A stretch of 64,000 nt of DNA, taken from contig NZ_AP018207.1 of NCBI RefSeq assembly GCF_002367995.1, positions 5,011,963 to 5,075,962 of the forward strand, written 5' to 3'. Of the stretch, positions 24,457 through 33,122 are shown in pieces. The stretch is from Calothrix brevissima NIES-22 (GTDB taxonomy: Bacteria; Cyanobacteriota; Cyanobacteriia; Cyanobacteriales; Nostocaceae). A program made the translations under genes and the position numbers. Each line of letters opens with the position of its first letter. The stretch's first letter is position 1. The notes under the pieces were generated by a model. The model ran no database searches and had not been told where the DNA came from. It was given only the letters and a program-made list of their open reading frames with translations.

Positions 24457-26787
24457 ATGTTTAACTTATCCAGGATCAATCAGTTTTGGCGTCTACCTGT
24501 AGCAGAGAACTACCGGCGACAAAATCAGCAGGGTTCGCCGCTTTTAGCAGTGGAAGATTCAATTTCCCTACGAGTGCTAGTGCTAGCTTTAGTAATTATG
24601 GGAATTGTGGCGACAGATATTGCAGGCGAGACTCAATTTAGTCTGTGGGCGATACCTGTAAGTTTCATGGGTGCAATTTGGAGTTACCGCAGTCGCCGCG
24701 ATCGCAATACTAGTGTGAAATTTTGCATTGCCATTGGCATGTTAATTGCACTGGGTGCTTTTTTTGCTCGCTTGATAGGGGAATTAAATGATACCAGGCT
24801 GGGTTTGGCAGAATTATTGATTCAACTGCAAATCCTTCATAGCTTTGATACGCCCCGTCGTAAAGATTTGGGCTATTCAATTGTCATTGGGTTAATTTTA
24901 CTAGGAGTGGCAGCAACCCTGAGCCAAACTTTAGCATTTGCGCCTGTGCTACTGTTATTTTTGGCGATCGCGCTGCCAACTTTAGTATTAGACTACCGAT
25001 CCAGACTGGGCTTGGAGAAGTTAAACTTTAAACGACAAAAGGTAAAAGGGAAACAATTGTCTTCTCTTTTACCTTTTTATTGTTTATTGTTTGCTGTTAT
25101 CGTGGCGCTGGGATTGGCAATTTTTGCTGTCATGCCAAGATTACCTGGCTATCAATTACGCACCTTTCCCATGAGTTCTAACATTAACGTGAAAGGGGAC
25201 TTTACCGGACGTAGTATTATTAATCCTGGTTATGTGCGTCAAGGTAATAATCAAGGTCAAGGTGGTAGCGGTACTGCTAATGGCCAAGGTGGTAATGGCG
25301 AACCAGGAACTATAGATAGTAATTTTTATTATGGCTTTAATAGCCAGATGAACCAAAACCTGCGGGGAGCAATGAAACCCAAGGTGGTGATGCGAGTGCG
25401 ATCGCAGGCTGCGGGTTTTTGGCGAGTCTTGGCATTTGACCAGTATACAGGTAAAGGCTGGAAAATTTCTCGTAATGAAGATGTTACCACCCTGAGGCGA
25501 TCGCCTTGGAATGGGCAAATCAATCTCAACACGCCGTTAATTGATAGCAAAAGCCAAGAGATAGTACAAACTTATACAGTAGTTGCAGATTTACCGAATT
25601 TGATTCCGGCGCTGTCTTATCCTAAAGAAATTTACTTTCCCACACCGATGATCGCTGTGGATCAAGAGAATGGATTGCGATCGCCTGTGGAATTAGTAGA
25701 GGGACTCACCTATACAGTAGTTTCCGACGTTCCATATCGCGATCGCACAGCTTTAGGAAAAGCTGCGACTAAATATCCTCAGTCTATTAAAAAATATTAT
25801 CTGCAAATCCCGCCAGAGATTGCCGATAAAGTCAGACAACGTACCGAAGAAATTCTCGCTAACTACAATCGAGAACGGGTAGCCAAGTCATTGAAAAGCC
25901 TAGATTCACCTTATGAAAAGGCTTTGTATCTGGCGCAATATTTAAAACAAAACTACTTTACCCCCGAAAATCCCTTAGATTTGCCCTACCTTGGTGAGAA
26001 AGAGGACTTGGTAGAAGCTTTTTTATTCAAACATAAAGGCGGTTACCCCGATCATTATTCCACAGTACTCACAGTCATGCTGCGTTCCATCGGGATTCCC
26101 GCGCGGTTAGTAGCGGGATTCAGCCCTGGTGAGTTTAATCCCTTTACGGGGATGTATGTGGTAAAGAACACAGATGCCTACGCCATGACCGAAGTATACT
26201 TTCCTAAATATGGCTGGTTTGCCTTCGATCCAATTCCCAATCATCCCTTGATACCCCCTTCCATTGAAGATATCGAGACATTTGGCGTTTTGCGTCAATT
26301 TTGGCAATGGGTAGCCGGTTGGGTTCCCTCACCGATTCGCGGTTGGTTTGATTATGTTTTGGGTACAATTTTGAGAGGAATTTTTAGAGCGATCGCTTGG
26401 TTTTTTGCTTTATTCTCTCAAGGTTGGCTAGGTGTATTAACTGGCTTAATTCTGTCAACTACCACAGCTTTCTTTTGTTGGTTAGGTTGGGAACAGTGGC
26501 GCGAATGGCTAAACCGTCGCTGGTTGAAAAAACTATCACCAATGGAAAGCCTATATCAACAAATGCTGCAATGGACAGCTAAAAAAGGTTTAGGCAAACA
26601 TCCAGCACAAACACCCCTAGAATATGCCAGAGTCGCTTATCAACATCATTCACCAGCCAATGCAGAAATCATAGATGAAATCTGCCAAGCCTATGTTAGC
26701 TGGCGTTATGGGGGTTACAGTCCTAATATGCAGCAATTAAGAGAGAAATGGCGTAAATTTCAAGCTGCTACTAATGCACGGAATTAA
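24457..26787 (+). CDS. TgpA-like membrane protein with a degenerate transglutaminase domain
   Basis: A 776-residue protein with the TgpA plan. An N-terminal multi-span DUF3488 region covers about residues 30-225. An extracytoplasmic transglutaminase-like domain spans about 280-600, followed by a late span (GVLTGLILSTTTAFFCWLGW) and a C-terminal DUF4129-type tail (QTPLEYARVAY, SWRYGG). The usual catalytic Cys (GYC-H) is Pro531 in GGYPDHYST. The usual His (DAHAW) is Tyr575 in DAYAMTEV. The Asp is kept (D591 in WFAFDPIP). It is therefore probably not a transglutaminase or protease, but a structural or binding protein of the envelope. A Gly/Asn/Gln-rich loop is at about 258-285. Confidence 0.85.
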   Translation: MFNLSRINQFWRLPVAENYRRQNQQGSPLLAVEDSISLRVLVLALVIMGIVATDIAGETQFSLWAIPVSFMGAIWSYRSRRDRNTSVKFCIAIGMLIALGAFFARLIGELNDTRLGLAELLIQLQILHSFDTPRRKDLGYSIVIGLILLGVAATLSQTLAFAPVLLLFLAIALPTLVLDYRSRLGLEKLNFKRQKVKGKQLSSLLPFYCLLFAVIVALGLAIFAVMPRLPGYQLRTFPMSSNINVKGDFTGRSIINPGYVRQGNNQGQGGSGTANGQGGNGEPGTIDSNFYYGFNSQMNQNLRGAMKPKVVMRVRSQAAGFWRVLAFDQYTGKGWKISRNEDVTTLRRSPWNGQINLNTPLIDSKSQEIVQTYTVVADLPNLIPALSYPKEIYFPTPMIAVDQENGLRSPVELVEGLTYTVVSDVPYRDRTALGKAATKYPQSIKKYYLQIPPEIADKVRQRTEEILANYNRERVAKSLKSLDSPYEKALYLAQYLKQNYFTPENPLDLPYLGEKEDLVEAFLFKHKGGYPDHYSTVLTVMLRSIGIPARLVAGFSPGEFNPFTGMYVVKNTDAYAMTEVYFPKYGWFAFDPIPNHPLIPPSIEDIETFGVLRQFWQWVAGWVPSPIRGWFDYVLGTILRGIFRAIAWFFALFSQGWLGVLTGLILSTTTAFFCWLGWEQWREWLNRRWLKKLSPMESLYQQMLQWTAKKGLGKHPAQTPLEYARVAYQHHSPANAEIIDEICQAYVSWRYGGYSPNMQQLREKWRKFQAATNARN

Positions 26788-26845
26788 AAATTGAATAGTT
26801 CACAAGTTGATCCATGAGGCTCGGCAAATATTTAAGATAATTTGG

Positions 26846-26880
26846 GTAAGAGAAAAATATTTTTCTCTTACTTTTTTGTT
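26846..26880 (+). terminator. Strong intrinsic terminator
   Basis: GTAAGAGAAAAAT and its exact complement ATTTTTCTCTTAC (26846-26871) are followed by TTTTTTGTTTTT. It lies 59 bases after the TgpA-like gene. Confidence 0.85.
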
Positions 26881-26937
26881 TTTATTCAACATAAAAAATG
26901 CTCTATATTATACCAATTGGAAAAAATAATGCGCCAG

Positions 26938-26966
26938 ATTGTAGGGGCACTGGCACTGCCATGCCC
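26938..26966 (+). repeat. 29-bp dispersed repeat, copy A
   Basis: Runs from ATTGTAGGGGCACTGG to CACTGCCATGCCC, with internal palindromic character. An identical copy is at 31791-31819 in the same orientation, and an inverted identical copy is at 27498-27526. Confidence 0.85.
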
Positions 26967-26980
26967 TCTAATATTTTGAT

Positions 26981-27481
26981 GTGTCGCAAAGATTATTTAA
27001 ATTGGCATTACAAGACTCTACAAGAGAATTTTACTTAATTTTTTTGGTATTTATACTATTACTGATATTTTTTATTTTTCTTAAAATTAAATATATATTG
27101 AATGCTATTGTTAGCCTTATGTTTACAAATGTGAAACAAGATTTACAAAATCATTTAAAAGACTTTGCTACCTTGAAATCTAAATACCAAGCTACTAAGT
27201 ATCCAGATTCATCACTATCGAGTCTTCTATTATTAAATAAATTAAATAAAGATGAAAATATAATTGAGCCAGAATATAAATGGTTGGAACAGCAAGGACT
27301 TACTGAAACAATTGCTATTGCTCAAAATTTAGAAAAAACTAGAGAATTTAAAACCTTAAAATCTCAATATAAAGCAACTCAATATGATGATTCTTCGCCT
27401 AATAGCCATTTATATAAACTTCTTAAGCGACTTAATCTAGGAAATCAGTTAAGCGAACAAGATATTAACTTTCTCAAGTAA
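26981..27481 (+). CDS. Membrane protein with two internal repeats, unknown
   Basis: A 166-residue protein starting at GTG. Residues 15-45 are a strong transmembrane segment (FYLIFLVFILLLIFFIFLKI). The soluble part holds two copies of one motif: LKSKYQATKYPDSSLSSLLL then WLEQQGL, and LKSQYKATQYDDSSPNSHLY then LSEQDINFLK. Such 'LKSKYKATKY-DSSP...WL' repeats occur in assorted cyanobacterial proteins, probably as interaction modules. The gene is enclosed by inverted copies of the 29-bp repeat, and its AT content is higher than its neighbours. Function unknown. Confidence 0.6.
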   Translation: MSQRLFKLALQDSTREFYLIFLVFILLLIFFIFLKIKYILNAIVSLMFTNVKQDLQNHLKDFATLKSKYQATKYPDSSLSSLLLLNKLNKDENIIEPEYKWLEQQGLTETIAIAQNLEKTREFKTLKSQYKATQYDDSSPNSHLYKLLKRLNLGNQLSEQDINFLK

Positions 27482-27497
27482 ATAAGTACGCGCTTCG

Positions 27498-27526
27498 GGG
27501 CATGGCAGTGCCAGTGCCCCTACAAT
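27498..27526 (-). repeat. 29-bp dispersed repeat, copy B (inverted)
   Basis: The exact reverse complement of the copy at 26938-26966, located 16 bases after the stop of the intervening gene. Confidence 0.85.
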
Positions 27527-27588
27527 CAAATATCGTTTCTACCTCAGCAACTGGCAATCTGCTGTATTATTTTTGCAGGAAGACGACT

Positions 27589-28056
27589 TTAAAAGGCGAC
27601 ATATTTAGCTGTACCAACCAAAGGGGTAACTGTGTATGTCTGTCTCTGTCCTTGATTAAAGGCTGGTATTGTTGAAAAAAGGTTCACAGTTGTGATACCT
27701 TTGGTTTCTATTTTGGCTTGCTTGCTTGTCCCTAAGTTAACAGCAGGTAAAAGCAAGCTAAATGTTACAGAACCAGTATCTACAGTTTTAGTAATAGTCA
27801 CTGTTACCAGGGTACCAATTTCTGTTTCTGTAGTTCGGATTTGGTCTCCAGAAAAGTTTAATGTTTGTTTTCTGTCCTGATAGTTTAGATAAGGCTTACC
27901 AACCAAGCTACCTTTTGAATAAATAACCTTGATCAGTGGACTTTGCAGTTCATACAAGTTTGGTGTTATTGTTTCTTGGGCTTGAGATGACATTACAGGT
28001 ACGGTTGTTAATGTCAGACCCAATGTTAATAATGAGGCTAAATATTTTTTTTGCAT
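27589..28056 (-). CDS. Secreted protein of unknown function
   Basis: A 155-residue protein with a Sec signal peptide (YLASLLTLGLTLTTVPVMSS, cut near A-Q-A|Q). The mature part, about 125 residues, is beta-rich and low in charge (VTVTITKTVDTGSVTFSLLL, ETKGITTVNLFSTIPAF). No catalytic motif or cysteine is visible. I recognise no family. Probably a periplasmic or extracellular beta-sandwich protein. Monocistronic. Confidence 0.65.
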   Translation of the reverse strand: MQKKYLASLLTLGLTLTTVPVMSSQAQETITPNLYELQSPLIKVIYSKGSLVGKPYLNYQDRKQTLNFSGDQIRTTETEIGTLVTVTITKTVDTGSVTFSLLLPAVNLGTSKQAKIETKGITTVNLFSTIPAFNQGQRQTYTVTPLVGTAKYVAF

Positions 28057-28442
28057 GTTTCAAAAAAGAATTGTGGACTGAACAAAAATATGCTCCTGAT
28101 GACCGAAAATAAGATATATGCAGGCTCTTGAAAAGCATCCAAGAGTAGGCTATTTTGAGCCAGCTTAATTTATTGATGAAAAAAGGAAAGAATATTGGAA
28201 CCGAGTTTTATGAAACCAGGTACAAAATTTGTACGGGTAGATGGTTCGCACCTTGTTTAAAGCTGCTAAATTTAATCTATGGAAGACAATTTCCTAAGAT
28301 ACAATGCTCCAAGAAATGCCAAACATCTAGATTGATGTTTAATCTCTGGGCTGTACTCAGTTGTAAAATGCTGTAGTTAATCTTTGGTGAAGATCACAAT
28401 GCTGGTTGATTTTACATAGATTTCTAGATACTAGAGGCATGA
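28057..28442. other. Intergenic, no supported gene
   Basis: Two overlapping low-quality frames exist but neither has start signals or recognisable content. Confidence 0.35.
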
Positions 28443-28604
28443 TTTATCAGCATACCACCACTGGCGGAAAAATACCCAGAGCAAATGATACAAAAAATCA
28501 ATAATCGCGACTCTATAGTGGATTTTCGCCAAGGAGGAGGACTAGTGGTGGAAAAAGGGCAAAAATTATGGTTCCACCTGGAAACATACCCATACATTCA
28601 CTAG
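28443..28604 (+). pseudogene. Orphan 53-codon coding-like fragment
   Basis: The frame reads PPLAEKYPEQMIQKINNRDS then IVDFRQGGGLVVEKGQKLWF and HLETYPYIH, with protein-like composition. It is closed upstream by TGA (28440-28442) and ends at TAG (28602-28604). There is no start codon before an internal ATG. It looks like the 3' end of a lost gene; the family is not recognised. Confidence 0.35.
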
Positions 28605-28797
28605 TTAAATATACTTTCAATGATTCAACGGTGGAATTTTACGGAAATTAGAAAAATTAATATATCAATTAATTCAATAATTTGGCTGGCTGCGTAGCAA
28701 ATTTTGCTGAAATAAGTAATATTTATAGAGTGGCGTGAAAGAGCGATCGCTTAACAGTCCACAACAAATCATCACAATATTTTCAAGGGTAGTATTA

Positions 28798-29052
28798 ATG
28801 GATTTTGTGACATTCTTAGGATTAGTGGCTGCTTCTATAACTACGTTTTCATTCATACCGCAATTGATGAAAATATGGCAGACTAAATCTGCAAAAGATG
28901 TCTCGTTTATTATGTTAATTTGTTTCAATACGGGTATATTTTTATGGTTAATATATGGAATTATTCTCCAACAATTGCCGATTATTTTGGCTAATGCTGT
29001 GACATTATTTTTTAATTTGATAATTCTCTGGCTTAAAATTAAATATAAATGA
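28798..29052 (+). CDS. SemiSWEET family transporter
   Basis: An 84-residue protein with three transmembrane helices, one triple-helix bundle of the SWEET/MtN3 family that works as a dimer moving sugars. Motifs are FLGLVAASITTFSFIPQLMK with the conserved PQ, KSAKDVSFIMLICFNTG, and WLIYGIILQQLPIILAN. The frame is open for 21 codons upstream, but ATG 28798, preceded by AAGGG, gives the canonical length. Monocistronic. Confidence 0.88.
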   Translation: MDFVTFLGLVAASITTFSFIPQLMKIWQTKSAKDVSFIMLICFNTGIFLWLIYGIILQQLPIILANAVTLFFNLIILWLKIKYK

Positions 29053-29235
29053 GGTTAGGAGATAGGTGCAGTTTTGGGGAAAGTTGTGGGGTGTTGAGGG
29101 GGGAATTTTAAACGCAGAGGGACGCAAAGGTATACGCAGAGGTACGCGGAGGATTTTATGAAATACTATATAAGGGTGAGGAATTAGGGGATAGGAATGA
29201 GAGATAAAGAACAAATAACAAATAACAAATAACAA

Positions 29236-30882
29236 ATGACTATTGATAAATTTTCGGCTGAACGACTGTTATTTAATCCCGCTACTCCCAATACTGATGC
29301 TATTCCGCTCATTTTCGCTTTTCCGAATGAGTATAGTGTGGGAATTACTAGCTTGGGATATCAGGTAGTATGGGCAAATTTGGCGATGCGTGATGATGTA
29401 CAAGTTAGTCGCTTGTTTACTGATATTCACGAACAACTTCCCAGAAATTCGGAAATTGTGGGATTTTCGATTTCTTGGGAGTTAGATTATGTCAATATTT
29501 TAAATTTACTGGAATTTTTAGAAGTTCCGATTCGCGCATCTTTGCGAGAAGATAACCATCCGCTAGTTTTTGGTGGAGGGCCAGTTTTAACTGCAAATCC
29601 TGAACCTTTTGCAGATTTTTTTGATGTGATTTTATTAGGTGATGGGGAAAATCTGCTAGGAGATTTTATCGCTGCTTACAAGGAAGTAAGACACGCTTCT
29701 CGCCAAACTCAGCTTCAAGCACTTGCGCAAGTACCAGGGATTTATGTTCCGAGTTTGTATACGGTGGAATATCACAGCCAAGATGGTGCAGTAAAGTCGA
29801 TTAATCCCATATCTGGGGAAATTCCCGCTATAGTGCAAAAGCAAACTTATCGGGGAAATGTTCTCTCAGCTTCAACTGTGGTGACAGAAAAAGCTGCATG
29901 GGAAAATATTTATATGGTGGAAGTGGTGCGCAGTTGTCCAGAAATGTGCCGCTTTTGTTTAGCGAGTTATCTTACTTTACCATTTAGAACTGCGAGTTTA
30001 GAAGGTTCGTTAATTCCAGGCATTGAGAGAGGTTTAAAAGTTACCAAGCGGTTAGGTTTATTAGGCGCTTCTGTGACTCAGCACCCAGAGTTTGAGACGT
30101 TGCTGGATTATATCAGTCAACCTGAATATGATGATGTGCGGTTAAGTATTGCTTCAGTACGTACCAATACAGTTACCGTACAGTTAGCGCAAACTTTAGC
30201 CAAACGCGACACGCGATCGCTTACCATTGCTGTAGAAAGTGGTTCGGAAAAATTACGCCGCATCATCAACAAAAAGTTGCATAACGACGAAATCATTCAA
30301 GCCGCAATCAACGCTAAAGCTGGTGGTTTGACGAGTTTGAAACTCTACGGGATGGTAGGAATTCCCGGTGAGGAAGCGGAAGATTTAGAGCAAACTGTAT
30401 CGATGATGCGTACTGTTAAAAAAGCTGCGCCAGGATTGCGGTTAACACTAGGATGTAGCACCTTTGTACCTAAGTCCCATACTCCTTTTCAATGGTTTGG
30501 CGTCAATAAACAATCAGAGAAGCGGTTGCAGATGTTACAAAAACAGCTAAAACCCCAGGGTATAGAATTTCGCCCGGAAAGCTATAATTGGTCTATTATC
30601 CAAGCTTTGTTATCGAGAGGCGATCGCAGACTCTCCCACTTACTAGAACTTACTCGTAACTTTGGCGATTCTTTAGGTAGTTACAAACGCGCTTTTAAGC
30701 AGCTAAAAGGACAAATTCCCGACTTAGATTTTTATGTCCATGCCAATTGGTCAACCGAGCAAATTTTACCTTGGAATCACTTGCAAGGGCCGCTACCACA
30801 GTCTACACTACTGAAACACTTGGCTGAAGCTAAAAGCTATTTTGACTCATCGCCAAAAGAACTTCAGCCATTAAATTCCTAG
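29236..30882 (+). CDS. B12-binding-domain radical SAM protein
   Basis: A 548-residue protein. An N-terminal cobalamin-binding-type Rossmann domain is at about residues 20-150 (FAFPNEYSVGITSLGYQVVW, HPLVFGGGPVLTANPEPFAD). A radical SAM domain follows, with the 4Fe-4S motif C234-x3-C238-x2-C241 in RSCPEMCRFC. Barrel elements are TIAVESGSEKLRRIINKKLH and KLYGMVGIPGEEAEDLEQTV. The C-terminus is a helical extension. The reaction is not known; relatives methylate or rearrange unactivated carbons. It is followed 11 bases later by a small cysteine-rich protein gene, so the two are probably one operon. Confidence 0.87.
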   Translation: MTIDKFSAERLLFNPATPNTDAIPLIFAFPNEYSVGITSLGYQVVWANLAMRDDVQVSRLFTDIHEQLPRNSEIVGFSISWELDYVNILNLLEFLEVPIRASLREDNHPLVFGGGPVLTANPEPFADFFDVILLGDGENLLGDFIAAYKEVRHASRQTQLQALAQVPGIYVPSLYTVEYHSQDGAVKSINPISGEIPAIVQKQTYRGNVLSASTVVTEKAAWENIYMVEVVRSCPEMCRFCLASYLTLPFRTASLEGSLIPGIERGLKVTKRLGLLGASVTQHPEFETLLDYISQPEYDDVRLSIASVRTNTVTVQLAQTLAKRDTRSLTIAVESGSEKLRRIINKKLHNDEIIQAAINAKAGGLTSLKLYGMVGIPGEEAEDLEQTVSMMRTVKKAAPGLRLTLGCSTFVPKSHTPFQWFGVNKQSEKRLQMLQKQLKPQGIEFRPESYNWSIIQALLSRGDRRLSHLLELTRNFGDSLGSYKRAFKQLKGQIPDLDFYVHANWSTEQILPWNHLQGPLPQSTLLKHLAEAKSYFDSSPKELQPLNS

Positions 30883-30893
30883 CTTACAGATTA

Positions 30894-31082
30894 ATGCAAA
30901 CAACAGCTGAGTATTACTGCGCTTATTGCGGTGAACCAAACTTAACCTTTGTAGATTTTAGCGCCGGCGGACAACAATCTTATGTAGAAGATTGTCAAGT
31001 TTGCTGTAACCCAAATATTTTGTATGTGCGAATTGATGAAGATACTTTGGATATTGAAATTGACAGCGAACCCGAAGCTTAA
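30894..31082 (+). CDS. CPXCG-type small cysteine-rich protein
   Basis: A 62-residue protein with two zinc-knuckle pairs, YYCAYCGEPN (C-x2-C) and DCQVCCNPN, and an acidic tail. Matches the CPXCG-motif family, which probably binds one zinc or an iron-sulfur centre. It starts 11 bases after the radical SAM gene; functional coupling is possible but unproven. Confidence 0.8.
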   Translation: MQTTAEYYCAYCGEPNLTFVDFSAGGQQSYVEDCQVCCNPNILYVRIDEDTLDIEIDSEPEA

Positions 31083-31214
31083 CAATTCGTAAATACTTGA
31101 TAGCAACTACACCAATTATCAAGTTGTGACTTAATATAACTTTGGGATGCTATCAGTTTGTAATTACGAATTACGAATTAGTAATTATTTGTTGAATTTT
31201 AGGTTTCTGTTTCC

Positions 31215-31679
31215 ATGCTGCACTTTAAACATACCTCTGTGATTAATGCACCACCAGACGTAGTGTGGAGATTTCACGAAAGAACAGACATTTTACAAAT
31301 GCTAACTCCACCTTGGCAACCAGTGCAAGTTGTGCGTCGAGAAGGAGGACTAGAGATAGGTGCGATTACAGAATTTCGTCTTTTTCTCGGCCCCTTACCC
31401 TTGACTTGGTTAGCGCGTCACACTCAATGTGAAAAAAATCACCTATTTGTTGATGAACAAATATCTGGCCCTTTTGAAAGTTGGATACACAGACATGAAT
31501 TTGTCGATGAAAATGGTAAAACTCGGTTAACTGATGACATTTCTTTTGCTATGCCTGGTGGACAAGGATTAGAATTATTCAGTGGTTGGTTAGTTCAAGC
31601 ACAACTCGAAGCGATGTTTCGCTATCGTCATTATGTAACAAAAAGAGAGTGCGAAAATATGTCTAATCATCCGCGTTGA
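31215..31679 (+). CDS. SRPBCC (START-like) family protein
   Basis: A 154-residue protein starting LHFKHTSVINAPPDVVWRFH, the typical first strand and helix of polyketide cyclase/dehydrase-like START folds. It continues with VRREGGLEIGAITEFRLFLG and ends in a long amphipathic helix (LFSGWLVQAQLEAMFRYRHY). This fold encloses hydrophobic ligands such as lipids or pigments; the ligand is unknown. Monocistronic. Confidence 0.82.
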   Translation: MLHFKHTSVINAPPDVVWRFHERTDILQMLTPPWQPVQVVRREGGLEIGAITEFRLFLGPLPLTWLARHTQCEKNHLFVDEQISGPFESWIHRHEFVDENGKTRLTDDISFAMPGGQGLELFSGWLVQAQLEAMFRYRHYVTKRECENMSNHPR

Positions 31680-31703
31680 GTTGTGGATTTTTTGGTGAAG
31701 GTT

Positions 31704-31750
31704 GTCATTTGTCATTTGTCATTTGTCATTTGTCATTTGTCATTTGTCAT
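31704..31750. repeat. GTCATTT heptamer tandem repeat
   Basis: Six and two-thirds perfect head-to-tail copies, non-coding, just after the SRPBCC gene. Confidence 0.9.
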
Positions 31751-31790
31751 CGCTTATTTGTGATACCAATTTGCATAAATAATACGATAT

Positions 31791-31819
31791 ATTGTAGGGG
31801 CACTGGCACTGCCATGCCC
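31791..31819 (+). repeat. 29-bp dispersed repeat, copy C
   Basis: Identical to the copy at 26938-26966 and embedded in the same wider context (TACCAATT ... AATAAT upstream). It is close to the menH stop and may act in termination. Confidence 0.85.
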
Positions 31820-31829
31820 TCTATGCAAT

Positions 31830-32639
31830 TTATCCGAAAAACATTTTCACATTTTTGACAAATTCGCTGGTATTTTCAAAATGAATATTATGTCCAGAAT
31901 TAGAAATTATTTTTAACTCAGCAGATGGACAAATTGCCGCCATTTTTTGATTGATATCGATAAATTTTTTATCTAAATCCCCAACTAATAACAGCAAAGG
32001 ATTCTGGAGATTATTCAGTTTATCCCACAAAGAAGGTTGATATCCAGTCCCCATAAAGCGTAGAGATTTATCCAATTCTAAAGGATAATTTTGCAAGCGA
32101 CTTTCGAGCATGAATTCATATTTGGGATGATTTTTAATATCACCAAAAATTGGTTGACTATACCAATTTCCTAAAAATTCTGCAAAATCCTCTGGTTCCA
32201 AACTTCTGATTAACTTTCTACCAATTTGATAATCTTGTTGAATTCGTGCTAATCTTTCTGCTTCTGTTGGTAATCCGGGACAAGCAGATTCTAATACAAT
32301 TTTAGAAAAACGTTCGGGGAAATGTAGGCTGAGATATAACGCTAATCTTCCACCCATTGAATAACCAACTAAAAAGCAAGTCTTAATTTGTAATTCATCT
32401 AATAAATTAATTAAAGCTTGAGCAGTGTATGGCATTGTATAGCATTCATCACTACCCAAAACTTGAGTTTGACCATGTCCAGGCAGGTCAATGGTTAAAT
32501 AAGAATATTCACCAGATAAAAGTGCGATCGCTTCATCAAATTCATCAATTTTACCCATGAAGCCATGTAAAAACAGAATTACTGGCTGATTGGCGTTCTT
32601 AATTAAAGAGTAGTTAAATTGATAGTTCGCTAAAGACAT
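31830..32639 (-). CDS. menH: SHCHC synthase MenH (alpha/beta hydrolase)
   Basis: A 269-residue alpha/beta hydrolase. The oxyanion region is ILFLHGFMGKIDEFDEAIAL, the nucleophile elbow is CFLVGYSMGGRLALYLSLHF (G-Y-S-M-G-G as in MenH), the Asp is in LLLVGDLDKKFIDI and the His in IISNSGHNIHFENTSEF. The GYSMGGR elbow and LxLxxPER segment fit 2-succinyl-6-hydroxy-2,4-cyclohexadiene-1-carboxylate synthase, a step of phylloquinone (menaquinone-type) synthesis for photosystem I. No other men genes are nearby, so a general hydrolase remains possible. Confidence 0.75.
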   Translation of the reverse strand: MSLANYQFNYSLIKNANQPVILFLHGFMGKIDEFDEAIALLSGEYSYLTIDLPGHGQTQVLGSDECYTMPYTAQALINLLDELQIKTCFLVGYSMGGRLALYLSLHFPERFSKIVLESACPGLPTEAERLARIQQDYQIGRKLIRSLEPEDFAEFLGNWYSQPIFGDIKNHPKYEFMLESRLQNYPLELDKSLRFMGTGYQPSLWDKLNNLQNPLLLLVGDLDKKFIDINQKMAAICPSAELKIISNSGHNIHFENTSEFVKNVKMFFG

Positions 32640-32726
32640 TTTTTATGCATACTCAATAACCCTGATAAGTATAAATTACCAGAGATGTAGTATAAATGTG
32701 TCATTTTGAAAATAGAGCAATATTTT

Positions 32727-33122
32727 CTAAGGTAAAAACCGATCTAAAGCTGCTTTGAGTTGTTCAATTTCCGTATCAATATTACCTTCTTTCGCAGCTC
32801 TGGCAATACACTCAGTTAGATGTTCATCTAAGACAATTCGCGCTACCCGATCTAATGCACCTCTGACTGCGGCGATTTGCAATAAAACATCAGGACAAGG
32901 GCTATTTTGCTGCACCATTGTCTTAATCCCGCGAATGTGTCCTTCTATACGCGATAGCCGATTCACAATCCGCCGTAAAGACTCTTCGCTATGAACGTGA
33001 GGATGAGTTGAGTCTTCATGTTCAGAATGAAGATGTTCGCTATCTGCGCTGTGATTGTGGGAATGTTCCCCTGGTTGGGTGGTAGTCAAGGATTTTTTCG
33101 GTGATTTGTTTAATCCATTCAT
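32727..33122 (-). CDS. CsoR/RcnR-family metal-sensing repressor (InrS-like)
   Basis: A 131-residue all-helical repressor. The core SLRRIVNRLSRIEGHIRGIK is followed by metal-ligand positions C76 (SPCPD), H101 and C105 (DEHLTEC). The C-25-H-4-C spacing equals that of the nickel sensor InrS of Synechocystis and copper sensor CsoR. The first 45 residues are unusually His-rich (11 His, for example HSHNHS and HLHSEHEDSTHPHVH), as in nickel- or cobalt-handling proteins. It most likely represses a metal exporter, but no exporter gene lies beside it. Confidence 0.85.
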   Translation of the reverse strand: MNGLNKSPKKSLTTTQPGEHSHNHSADSEHLHSEHEDSTHPHVHSEESLRRIVNRLSRIEGHIRGIKTMVQQNSPCPDVLLQIAAVRGALDRVARIVLDEHLTECIARAAKEGNIDTEIEQLKAALDRFLP

